A DNA stretch of 7,382 nt from an uncultured Flammeovirgaceae bacterium (GCA_937138955.1 CAKZPJ010000118.1:1-7382), one strand, 5' to 3'; numbered from the stretch's first letter, positions 1 through 6,080 are shown. Numbers and translations are program-made. Notes: generated by a model from the sequence alone, not told the origin.

Positions 1-293
1 GTTTCTGCATAGAGCTTGTCCATCATCTGGAATATATCGCGATGGGAATATTTCATGTTAAGTACCGCGCTTACCATATTTTCAAAGGTACCGGCGGTAA
101 AGCTCTGGTTGAATGTATTGTACACAATCAGTCGCTCATCTTCCGGTATGCAATTCAGCTCGGTGGAGATAAGCCTGATGAGCCTGGTAAAGTAGGTGTA
201 GAGGTAGAGGGGCGACTTTTGCGGTAGCTCCAGCTGGAACTCATCTTCAAAGACAGCGATGTTACGCAGCGTGCCCTCTGCCAGCCCAAGCAT
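1..293 (-). CDS. Unrecognised protein, partial at the left edge
   Basis: The minus strand is open from about position 407 down to base 1 and continues outside the window. The stretch below 293 reads like real protein: an amphipathic, mainly helical sequence rich in Leu, Tyr, Phe and charged residues, including the segments SPLYLYTYFTRLIRLIS and HRDIFQMMDKLYAE. No family is recognised, and no signal peptide or catalytic motif is visible. The chosen start is the ATG inside the palindromic CATATG at 291-296. An in-frame ATG at 383 would add 30 residues, but those are antisense to conserved acetyltransferase codons and are probably fortuitous. The gene lies head to head with the acetyltransferase with no spacer, so it may itself be cut at its 5' end. 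The coding call is fairly likely; the start is uncertain. Confidence 0.5.
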   Translation of the reverse strand, partial: MLGLAEGTLRNIAVFEDEFQLELPQKSPLYLYTYFTRLIRLISTELNCIPEDERLIVYNTFNQSFTAGTFENMVSAVLNMKYSHRDIFQMMDKLYAE

Positions 294-1079
294 ATGCTGG
301 TTGGTATGCTGCCCATTGGTAGAGCGGCTTTTTTTGATAAACTGCTGGGAGCGCTCTTCGCTGATTTCACCCAATTGGCGCATTTGTCGGAGGCAGAATT
401 TATGGAATTAATGAAGCAATTGCAGCGGGACTTAGATCGTTTGCTGCAACAAAGTCCGTCACAGTTAGGAAAAGTCTCGCAAGTAACCCAGGCGTTTTTT
501 GATTCCATTCCCACTATATATGATCTGATTCAGGATGACGTTACCGGAATATACGAAGGTGATCCGGCGGCTAAAGATCGAAGCCAAGTAATTCGTTCGT
601 ATCCCGGGTTCTACGCGATTGCTGCTTACCGCTTTGCTCATCGGTTGCACCGCCTCGGAGTAGAAGACTTACCTCGTATCATTACCGAGTACGCGCATAG
701 CAGAACGGGTATCGATATTCACCCATCGGCTACTATTGGCTCTCACTTTTGCATTGACCACGGTACTGGCATTGTGGTGGGAGCCACTACAGTTATTGGC
801 AACCACGTTAAAATCTACCAGAACGTTACTTTAGGGGCAATCAGTGTAAATAAAGAAGATGCCGCTATCAAACGCCATCCGACTATTGAAGACCATGTAG
901 TGATATACTCAGGCGCCACAATTTTGGGGGGTAAAACGGTAATCGGACGCGGAAGCGTCATCGGCGGCAACGTATGGCTGACCCGGAGCGTTCCTCCCGA
1001 CTCCAAAGTATACTACCAATCCCGAATGTACAACGACGCTTCTAAGGACACGGATCTGATCATTCACAAAACTAATTGA
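294..1079 (+). CDS. cysE: Serine O-acetyltransferase, N-terminus apparently truncated
   Basis: This enzyme transfers acetyl from acetyl-CoA to L-serine, giving O-acetylserine, in the cytoplasm. Residues about 6-130 form the helical SAT N-terminal domain. Residues about 139-235 form a left-handed beta-helix of hexapeptide repeats. Residues matching the E. coli CysE active site are D90, D141, D155, H156 (catalytic), R194 and H195. Two departures are visible: the usual GET of the hexapeptide core is G163-A164-T165, and the C-terminus ends HKTN rather than in the Ile that docks into CysK. Family homology begins only near L6-P7; relatives usually have some 20-25 further residues, and no frame upstream supplies them. 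ATG 306 is an equally possible start. Neither start has a ribosome-binding site. The gene is followed 19 bp later by cysM, so the two are probably cotranscribed. Function is near certain; the intact 5' end is doubtful. Confidence 0.9.
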   Translation: MLVGMLPIGRAAFFDKLLGALFADFTQLAHLSEAEFMELMKQLQRDLDRLLQQSPSQLGKVSQVTQAFFDSIPTIYDLIQDDVTGIYEGDPAAKDRSQVIRSYPGFYAIAAYRFAHRLHRLGVEDLPRIITEYAHSRTGIDIHPSATIGSHFCIDHGTGIVVGATTVIGNHVKIYQNVTLGAISVNKEDAAIKRHPTIEDHVVIYSGATILGGKTVIGRGSVIGGNVWLTRSVPPDSKVYYQSRMYNDASKDTDLIIHKTN

Positions 1080-1098
1080 TTCTCTTTACTCTTATACC

Positions 1099-1977
1099 AT
1101 GAACTTTGTTGACCTTATAGGAAACACTCCTCTCGTTGAACTACAAGCTATTCCTAAGCAGAAAAACGTAAGGCTACTCGGCAAACTGGAAGGAAATAAT
1201 CCGGGAGGAAGTGTAAAAGACCGGGCGGCTTATAGCATGATTAAAGGTGCATTGGATCGAGGAGATATAAAAACGGGAGATCGATTGGTAGAAGCCACCA
1301 GCGGAAATACTGGCATTGCCCTGGCAATGATTGCTAGCGTCCTAGGCTTAGATATGACGCTTGTGATGCCCGATAATTCTACCCGCGAGCGAGTACTAGC
1401 CATGAAAGCCTACGGGGCTGAAGTCGTGCTAACCCCTGCCAAAAAAACGATTGAGTATTCTCGGGAATTAGCTGAGCAGATGTCTACCGACAAAGGTTAC
1501 TTTATGCTAAACCAGTTCGGTAATCCCGATAACTACCGCGCTCACTACCATACTACTGGCCCTGAGATATGGCGCGATACGAAAGGAGAAATAACCCATT
1601 TTGTTTCCGCCATGGGCACCACGGGTACCATTATGGGCGTTTCCCGCTACCTGAAAGAACAAAACCCAGCGATACAGATTGTGGGAACGCAGCCGACTGA
1701 TGGGTCGCGCATTCCGGGCATCCGCCGATGGAGTCCGGAATTTTTACCTAAAATTTTTGAGGCGGAACGGGTGGATCGAGTGATTGATGTAAGTGAAGAA
1801 GATGCCCGAATTTACGCTAAACGATTAGCCAAGGAAGAAGGAATACTATCAGGAATGAGCAGTGGCGGTGCGCTCTGCGCTGCGCTACAGATAGCCGAAG
1901 AAGTTGATTCGGGTGTAATTGTCTCTATCGTTTGCGACCGGGGCGATCGTTACCTCAGTTCTGATTTGTTTACCTAA
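1099..1977 (+). CDS. cysM: Cysteine synthase B (O-acetylserine sulfhydrylase, CysM type)
   Basis: This is a PLP-dependent fold-type II enzyme that makes L-cysteine from O-acetylserine and sulfide (or thiosulfate in some CysM enzymes). At 292 residues it is close to the usual length of about 300. The PLP lysine is K40 in GGSVKDRAA, the substrate-binding loop is TSGNTG at 67-72, and the phosphate-binding loop is GTTGT at 173-177. CysM rather than CysK is indicated by MPDNSTRER (90-98), EIWRDT (156-161) and the C-terminal CDRGDRYLS, in which C279 takes the position that is a serine in CysK. It starts 19 bp after the acetyltransferase stop, giving a complete serine-to-cysteine module. Its stop overlaps the stop of the convergent lipoprotein gene by 4 bp. 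The ATG follows a pyrimidine-rich stretch without a Shine-Dalgarno sequence. No truncation or missing residue is seen. Confidence 0.95.
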   Translation: MNFVDLIGNTPLVELQAIPKQKNVRLLGKLEGNNPGGSVKDRAAYSMIKGALDRGDIKTGDRLVEATSGNTGIALAMIASVLGLDMTLVMPDNSTRERVLAMKAYGAEVVLTPAKKTIEYSRELAEQMSTDKGYFMLNQFGNPDNYRAHYHTTGPEIWRDTKGEITHFVSAMGTTGTIMGVSRYLKEQNPAIQIVGTQPTDGSRIPGIRRWSPEFLPKIFEAERVDRVIDVSEEDARIYAKRLAKEEGILSGMSSGGALCAALQIAEEVDSGVIVSIVCDRGDRYLSSDLFT

Positions 1978-2315
1978 TTATCTTCATACTCATAGCGGAC
2001 GGCTTTGGCCTTCAGAATTAATGCCGCAGATGCTTCTGAGTGTTCTACGTCTATATCGTGAAAAACGATTGCATCGGCACCCACAGCTTTTGCACGATCA
2101 ATCATCGCCTGCTGAATTCTTTCTTGACTAGCCAACGATCCTCCACTGTTGGCTAATGTACCAATCACTTCGTAAGGCTGACTAATTTTATTTTCGTCGA
2201 AGTAAATTTCAATAGGTTGCGGTTGGTAAGGTGGATAGGTTTTACCCGAATAAAATATATGGGGTGTGCAACCGACTAATACTAACATTGTGAGTGATAA
2301 TAAAGCGGTTCTCAT
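1974..2315 (-). CDS. Small predicted lipoprotein of unknown function
   Basis: The 113-residue product starts with MRTALLSLTMLVLVGC, a short signal peptide ending in a lipobox (L13-V14-G15-C16). It should be lipidated at C16 and anchored in an envelope membrane. The residues after Cys are TPHIF, with no obvious acidic surface-export signal. The mature part has a segment YEVIGTLANSGG (about 48-59), then a helix and AKAVGADAIVFHDID (about 75-89). This order of a G-T/L strand followed by a helix and A-x-x-x-GADAI recalls the small YbjQ/DUF74- or DUF4156-like alpha/beta lipoproteins; that resemblance is by eye only. No enzymatic residues are apparent. The gene converges on cysM with overlapping stops and diverges from the VWA gene across a 153-bp spacer. 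Lipoprotein status is confident; function is unknown. Confidence 0.8.
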   Translation of the reverse strand: MRTALLSLTMLVLVGCTPHIFYSGKTYPPYQPQPIEIYFDENKISQPYEVIGTLANSGGSLASQERIQQAMIDRAKAVGADAIVFHDIDVEHSEASAALILKAKAVRYEYEDN

Positions 2316-2468
2316 GGCACTAATGGTTAGGTAAAAAATGTTGTACTAAAGTTAAACCAAATCTAGTGCCAACCAAGTATTCGTTTTAGTTGTTTTAAAC
2401 AAAACGGCTTTATATTCACGTAATACTAAAGCACAAAACAAACCTCTCTTAACCGCGTTTTCAAAACT
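2316..2468. other. Divergent intergenic region between the lipoprotein and VWA genes
   Basis: This 153-bp AT-rich spacer must carry the promoters of both diverging genes. It holds the TAGATTTG match for the minus strand at 2358-2365 and a small perfect palindrome, TTGTTTTAAACAA, at 2390-2402 (6-bp arms around one T) that could be an operator or chance. No good TAnnTTTG element was found for the plus-strand VWA gene. A minus-strand open frame across the spacer reads into the VWA gene and has no recognisable protein character. Confidence 0.45.
2358..2365 (-). promoter_or_regulatory. Candidate -7 promoter element for the lipoprotein gene
   Basis: Read on the minus strand, this is TAGATTTG, which fits the Bacteroidota -7 consensus TAnnTTTG. 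It lies about 42 bp upstream of the lipoprotein ATG. No TTTG-like -33 element is seen at the expected spacing, so the call is weak and rests on one 8-bp match. Confidence 0.3.
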
Positions 2469-3575
2469 ATGATAGGCTACCGATTTACCAATTATACCCC
2501 CGGCCCGGAACAGGAAGGTCAGAGTACGTTTGACCAGTTGCTGAAGATTTTTATGGAACTGATGGTAATTACCTCCGGCGATGTTTCTGAAACTTTGCAG
2601 TGGATGAACAGTCTGGACAATCAGTACGGACTTACCAATGATGAGTACGGTATGGGTGACTTCATCCAAGATCTGAAAGACAAAGGATACATTACCGAAG
2701 AAAACCAGAAAGGAGAGTTTGAAGTAACTGCGAAAACCGAGCGAAAGATTCGGCGTGATGCGTTAGAAGAAATCTTCGGTAAGCTGAAAAAATCAGGCAA
2801 AGGAGATCATAAAACTCCCTACAGCGGATTTGGCGACGAACCTAGTACTGACCGCCGCGACTATCAGTTCGGCGACACGCTGGAGCAAATTTCCATGACG
2901 GATTCTATCCGTAATGCTCAAATCAATCATGGCTTGGGAGATTTCACCCTGACCGAGGGTGACCTGGAGGTAAACGATACGGAGTACAAGACTCAAACTT
3001 CTACGGTGCTGATGATTGACATCTCGCACTCCATGATTCTCTACGGTGAAGACCGGATTACCCCGGCAAAGAAGGTGGGAATGGCTTTGGCCGAGTTGAT
3101 TACGACCAAATACCGAAAAGATACGCTAGATATTATCGTGTTCGGCAACGATGCCTGGCAGATTCAGATCAAAGATTTACCTTACTTACAGGTTGGTCCC
3201 TATCACACTAATACCGTAGCTGGTTTAGAACTAGCAATGGATATTTTGCGTCGTCGGAAGACAGCCAATAAACAAATCTTTATGATTACCGACGGCAAAC
3301 CTACCTGTCTGAAGCAAGGAATCAAATACTACAAAAATAGCTTTGGGTTGGATAGTAAGATTCTGAACAAAACGTTAAACCTGGGAGCACAATGCCGCCG
3401 CATAGGTATTCCGGTTACTACGTTTATGATTGCTTCCGACCCGTACCTTAAGCAGTTTGTTCAGAAGTTTACCCAGGTGAACAACGGAAATGCCTACTAC
3501 AGCAGTTTGAAAGGACTAGGTCACTTAATCTTTGAAGACTACCGTCGCAATCGCCGGAAAAACTTCAAACAATAA
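2469..3575 (+). CDS. VWA domain protein, partner of the downstream AAA+ ATPase
   Basis: This 368-residue protein has no signal peptide or membrane segment, so it is probably cytoplasmic. The N-terminal half (about 1-170) is mostly charged and helical. It is followed by a VWA domain from about 177 to the C-terminus with a complete metal-ion-dependent adhesion site: D184-x-S186-x-S188 in LMIDISHSM, a threonine in YHTNTVAG (T247 or T249), and D275 in MITDGKP. Such domains bind a divalent cation and mediate protein contacts. The C-terminal tail is basic (RRNRRKNFKQ). The gene precedes a MoxR/ChlI-like AAA+ gene by 68 bp, the standard pairing seen in RavA-ViaA, NorQ-NorD and magnesium chelatase I-D. 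It is therefore probably the adaptor half of an ATP-driven remodelling or metal-insertion machine. The substrate is unknown. Automatic naming as magnesium chelatase would be misleading, as no CobN/ChlH gene or tetrapyrrole pathway is here. Confidence 0.88.
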   Translation: MIGYRFTNYTPGPEQEGQSTFDQLLKIFMELMVITSGDVSETLQWMNSLDNQYGLTNDEYGMGDFIQDLKDKGYITEENQKGEFEVTAKTERKIRRDALEEIFGKLKKSGKGDHKTPYSGFGDEPSTDRRDYQFGDTLEQISMTDSIRNAQINHGLGDFTLTEGDLEVNDTEYKTQTSTVLMIDISHSMILYGEDRITPAKKVGMALAELITTKYRKDTLDIIVFGNDAWQIQIKDLPYLQVGPYHTNTVAGLELAMDILRRRKTANKQIFMITDGKPTCLKQGIKYYKNSFGLDSKILNKTLNLGAQCRRIGIPVTTFMIASDPYLKQFVQKFTQVNNGNAYYSSLKGLGHLIFEDYRRNRRKNFKQ

Positions 3576-3643
3576 TAATTGATGATGAATGATTAATTTC
3601 TAGTCATCAGCCATTTAACAGTTTAGCAATTCAATTACAGTAC
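3576..3643. other. Short VWA-AAA+ spacer with repeat-like words
   Basis: The 68-bp gap is AT-rich and contains TTAGCAATT at 3623-3631. The same 9-mer occurs at 5173-5181 in the much larger repeat-built spacer after the AAA+ gene. No terminator-like hairpin with a T-run and no clear promoter is visible, which is compatible with the two genes being cotranscribed. Confidence 0.4.
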
Positions 3644-5152
3644 ATGAATTACCAAAATATACCCTCCGATAAGCTGACTAAAATACATACACTCGGCGAG
3701 TTAAAGGCCAGTGGTTATCAGCTTAAATCAGTAAAGCAAGAGCTACGCGATAATCTCATCCACCGACTTCAAGACAAACAACCCGTTTTTGAAGGAATTT
3801 GGGGCTACGAAGAATCGGTTATTCCTGATACGGAACGAGCCATTCTGTCCATGCATAATATTATATTTTTAGGATTGCGGGGGCAGGCAAAAACCAAGAT
3901 GGCTCGCATGATGGTAGAATTGATGGACGAATATATTCCGATCATTGAGGGAGCCGAATTAAATGATGATCCATTACAACCCCTTTCCCACTACGGTAAA
4001 GCCACAGTGAAAGAACACGGCGATAAGACCCCAATTGCTTGGGTACACCGTTCCGAACGCTACACCGAGAAACTAGCTACTCCCGATGTTTCGGTAGCGG
4101 ACTTGATTGGTGATACTGATCCTATTAAAGCAGCTTCCCTGAAGCTTCCATACTCTGATGAACGAGTAATCCACTACGGACTAGTACCACGCTCGCACCG
4201 AGGTATTTTTGTGATTAACGAGTTGCCCGATTTGCAAGCTCGTATTCAGGTAGCTTTGTTTAATATTTTGCAGGAAGGCGATATTCAGATCCGGGGTTTC
4301 CGGGTACGGCTACCGCTGGATATTCAGTTTGTATTTACTGCTAATCCCGAAGATTACACTAACCGGGGTAGCATCGTTACGCCGCTTAAAGATCGGATTG
4401 ATAGCCAAATTATTACCCACTATCCTCACTCTATTGAGATTAGTCGCAAGATTACCGAACAGGAAGCTCACGTGAAGGAACCTCAGGAAAAAATATCGCT
4501 TACTAGTTTAGCGAAAGATCTGATTGAGCAAATTGCCTTTGAGGCTCGCGAAAGCGAATACGTTGATGAGAAAAGCGGAATTTCAGCTCGCTTAACTATC
4601 TCAGCTTACGAAAACTTGCTAAGCTCCGCTGAGCGCCGGATGCTTATTAACAACGAAAAAAATACCCTTATCCGAGTGTCTGATTTTGTGGGAGTCATCC
4701 CATCCATTACTGGGAAAGTAGAGCTGGTATACGAGGGTGAGCAGGAGGGACCGGGCATTGTCGCCCATAACCTAGTCGGTAAAGCCATTCGTACTCAGTT
4801 TGTTGAGTATTTTCCGAATCCGGAAGATAAGCGTAAGCAGAAAGAGCGCAATCCGTACCGGAAAATTGTAAACTGGTTTGGTGAAGGCAATGAAGTAGAT
4901 TTACTCAACGATCTCAGTGATAGTGAATATAAAAAGCTGATAAAGAGCGTACCGGGCTTGCAAGATTTGGTAGAACAGTATCATAAAGGTTTAGGCGAGT
5001 CAGAAAAGCTATTTATGATGGAATTTGCGCTACATGGTTTAGCCGAGTATAGTCAGTTAAGTAAAAATCAACTTACATCCGGCACCCAGTTCAAAGACTT
5101 ACTCAGCAGCATGTTTTCCATGTCGGACTACGAAGAGGAAGACGATGACTAA
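3644..5152 (+). CDS. MoxR/ChlI-like AAA+ ATPase
   Basis: This 502-residue protein is predicted to be a cytoplasmic AAA+ ATPase that forms a ring and works with the VWA protein upstream. Motifs in order: Walker A GLRGQAKT at 77-84, with Ala where the consensus GxxxxGK[ST] has the last Gly; Walker B GIFVINE at 187-193, with Asn192 in place of the usual Asp before catalytic E193; sensor 1 N233 in FVFTANPED; and a probable arginine finger R250 in PLKDRID. The surrounding NELPDLQARIQVALFNILQEGD and IRGFRVRLPLDI resemble a widespread group labelled magnesium chelatase-like or sigma-54-interacting ATPase, and I recall the NE form being common there. The C-terminal 200 residues are helical and end in an acidic tail (YEEEDDD). 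The target is unknown; real tetrapyrrole chelatase activity is unlikely without the large subunit. Confidence 0.88.
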   Translation: MNYQNIPSDKLTKIHTLGELKASGYQLKSVKQELRDNLIHRLQDKQPVFEGIWGYEESVIPDTERAILSMHNIIFLGLRGQAKTKMARMMVELMDEYIPIIEGAELNDDPLQPLSHYGKATVKEHGDKTPIAWVHRSERYTEKLATPDVSVADLIGDTDPIKAASLKLPYSDERVIHYGLVPRSHRGIFVINELPDLQARIQVALFNILQEGDIQIRGFRVRLPLDIQFVFTANPEDYTNRGSIVTPLKDRIDSQIITHYPHSIEISRKITEQEAHVKEPQEKISLTSLAKDLIEQIAFEARESEYVDEKSGISARLTISAYENLLSSAERRMLINNEKNTLIRVSDFVGVIPSITGKVELVYEGEQEGPGIVAHNLVGKAIRTQFVEYFPNPEDKRKQKERNPYRKIVNWFGEGNEVDLLNDLSDSEYKKLIKSVPGLQDLVEQYHKGLGESEKLFMMEFALHGLAEYSQLSKNQLTSGTQFKDLLSSMFSMSDYEEEDDD

Positions 5153-5315
5153 AGTCAATGAACAATTTGCAGTTAGCAATTAACAATAAATTTCTCCTTC
5201 TATAATTGCTTATTGCAATCTGTTCATTGCCAGTTGAAGAGATAATAACAAAAGTCATTGTGCAGTTGATATTAGCGATGGAGTAACTTTTTGTTTTCAT
5301 TGTTTACTGTACATT

Positions 5316-5330
5316 GCGGCCGCTACGCGG
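5316..5330. other. GC-rich hairpin within the repeat spacer
   Basis: In an AT-rich spacer this 15-bp block is almost all G and C. It starts with the palindrome GCGGCCGC (5316-5323) and can fold as CCGC-tac-GCGG (5320-5330). It sits directly between an ACATTG and a TTCATTG word, as if inserted into or expanded within the repeat. No T-run follows, so it is not a standard terminator. Confidence 0.4.
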
Positions 5331-5344
5331 TTCATTGCTAATTG

Positions 5345-5352
5345 AAAGGAGG
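5345..5352 (+). promoter_or_regulatory. Strong Shine-Dalgarno-like AAAGGAGG touching the ATG
   Basis: AAAGGAGG at 5345-5352 is a near-perfect anti-16S match, unusual here because the other genes lack one. It ends immediately before ATG 5353, leaving no spacing; the next codon, TTG 5356, would have 3 nt. Part of it belongs to the TTGAAAGGA repeat word, so it may not be a functional ribosome-binding site. Confidence 0.35.
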
Positions 5353-6075
5353 ATGTTGTTACAGAAAATTCGCAGGTTAGTAGAGCAGGGCGAAGGTGAA
5401 ACGATAGAGTTTAAGCGAAAAGTTGCTCACCCCGATAAAATTGTGCGGGAGATTGTGGCCTTTGCTAACACCAATGGCGGGAATCTACTGATTGGCGTAG
5501 ACGATGACGGAAGCATTCCGGGAATCAAGTTTGCCGAAGAAGAAATCTTTGTGCTAGAGCAAGCCATTCAGCGATGGTGTCGTCCTAAACTGACATACGA
5601 CCACCAAACGATTCCTATCAATCAAAAACGCTCAGTGGTGCATTATTTCATTCACGAAAGCGATCGTAAACCGCATTTGGTACTAAATAGTGCGTTTGAC
5701 CACCCGGAGGAAGCAGGCAATAATAAATCAAACAAACAACCGGGCGCCAAAACTGCTGCCCGCAAATCTCAGCGAAAAGGCATTGCTTACGTTCGCTACC
5801 AAGATCAGAGTCTGCAAGCCAGTACAGAGATGTGGCAAATTTTGAAACAAGGCCGTCGTGATCGGGACATTCGCTTTACCTACGGCGATAAAGAGCGGCA
5901 ACTAATGCAGCATCTTGAGCAGCACCGTAAAATCACTTTACAGGAATTTTGTGCCGTCGCTCGCTTACCCCGCCGAGTAGCTTCTCGCACCTTAGTACGC
6001 TTGGTACTAGCCAATGTGTTAAGCATTATTCCGAAGGAAAAGGAAGACGTATTCATCCGCAATTTCTCTCATTAA
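5353..6075 (+). CDS. AlbA_2 (Schlafen-type) domain protein with C-terminal HTH-like region
   Basis: The 240-residue product starts with an AlbA_2 domain (PF04326 type): E16-T-I-E19-F-K, then the hallmark AFANTNGGNLLIGVDDDGSIPG at about 36-57. The domain closes with KPHLV (about 106-110) and GIAYVRYQDQSLQAS (about 143-157). A hydrophilic, low-complexity, Lys/Asn/Ala-rich linker (about 117-142) interrupts these two strands. The rest (about 172-240) looks like a winged helix: KERQLMQHLEQH, ITLQEFCAVARLPRRVASRTLVRLV and a terminal strand pair. Family members are predicted nucleic-acid binders, often regulators; some are annotated as ATP-binding. ATG 5353 is chosen because the longer frame from TTG 5314 runs through repeat DNA and adds no family homology. 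A PIN-PhoH gene follows after 73 bp. No partner or target can be read from the sequence. Confidence 0.82.
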   Translation: MLLQKIRRLVEQGEGETIEFKRKVAHPDKIVREIVAFANTNGGNLLIGVDDDGSIPGIKFAEEEIFVLEQAIQRWCRPKLTYDHQTIPINQKRSVVHYFIHESDRKPHLVLNSAFDHPEEAGNNKSNKQPGAKTAARKSQRKGIAYVRYQDQSLQASTEMWQILKQGRRDRDIRFTYGDKERQLMQHLEQHRKITLQEFCAVARLPRRVASRTLVRLVLANVLSIIPKEKEDVFIRNFSH

Positions 6076-6080
6076 TTTTC

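Larger units (their letters stand above)
5153..5352. repeat. Intergenic cluster of degenerate TTCATTG/CAATTAGCAA repeats
   Basis: This 200-bp spacer holds no convincing gene and is built from related short words. GTTCATTGC(C/T)A(G/A)TTGAA occurs as a direct repeat at 5222-5242 and 5330-5350 (17 of 21 identical), with a weaker copy near 5254-5270. TTCATTG also occurs at 5296-5302, and its complement CAATGAAC at 5156-5163. CAGTTAGCAATTAAC at 5170-5184 is an inverted copy of 5330-5344 (13 of 15). The pattern resembles the decayed repeat filler I recall between genes in some Bacteroidota genomes. A minus-strand open frame across it (5103-5300) is regarded as chance. Confidence 0.6.

Noticed and set aside
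42..227. Plus-strand open frame of 61 codons
   Set aside because: It is antisense to the more protein-like minus-strand sequence and has no recognisable motif. It also ends before, and shows no homology to, the missing acetyltransferase N-terminus.
329..335. Run of seven T as a possible frameshift in the acetyltransferase
   Set aside because: Family-like sequence (P-x-x-R then FFDKLLG) continues in the same frame on both sides, and the other two upstream frames show no acetyltransferase homology.
155..514. Minus-strand open frame of 119 codons over the acetyltransferase start
   Set aside because: It is Ser/Cys-rich antisense of the acetyltransferase and of the left-edge gene, in a different frame from the convincing minus-strand protein.
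1919..2131. Plus-strand open frame overlapping the cysM 3' end and the lipoprotein
   Set aside because: It is out of frame with cysM and antisense to the lipoprotein, with no protein-like features.
2352..2669. Minus-strand open frame across the VWA 5' end and the divergent spacer
   Set aside because: It is antisense to a well-supported VWA N-terminus, has no family resemblance and occupies the promoter region.
2469..5152. Magnesium or cobalt chelatase subunits for tetrapyrrole synthesis
   Set aside because: There is no ChlH/CobN subunit and no tetrapyrrole gene; similarity to ChlI/ChlD is at the level of the general AAA+/VWA architecture.
5153..5352. CRISPR array
   Set aside because: Repeat units are degenerate, irregularly spaced and present in both orientations; there are no unique spacers of constant length and no cas genes.
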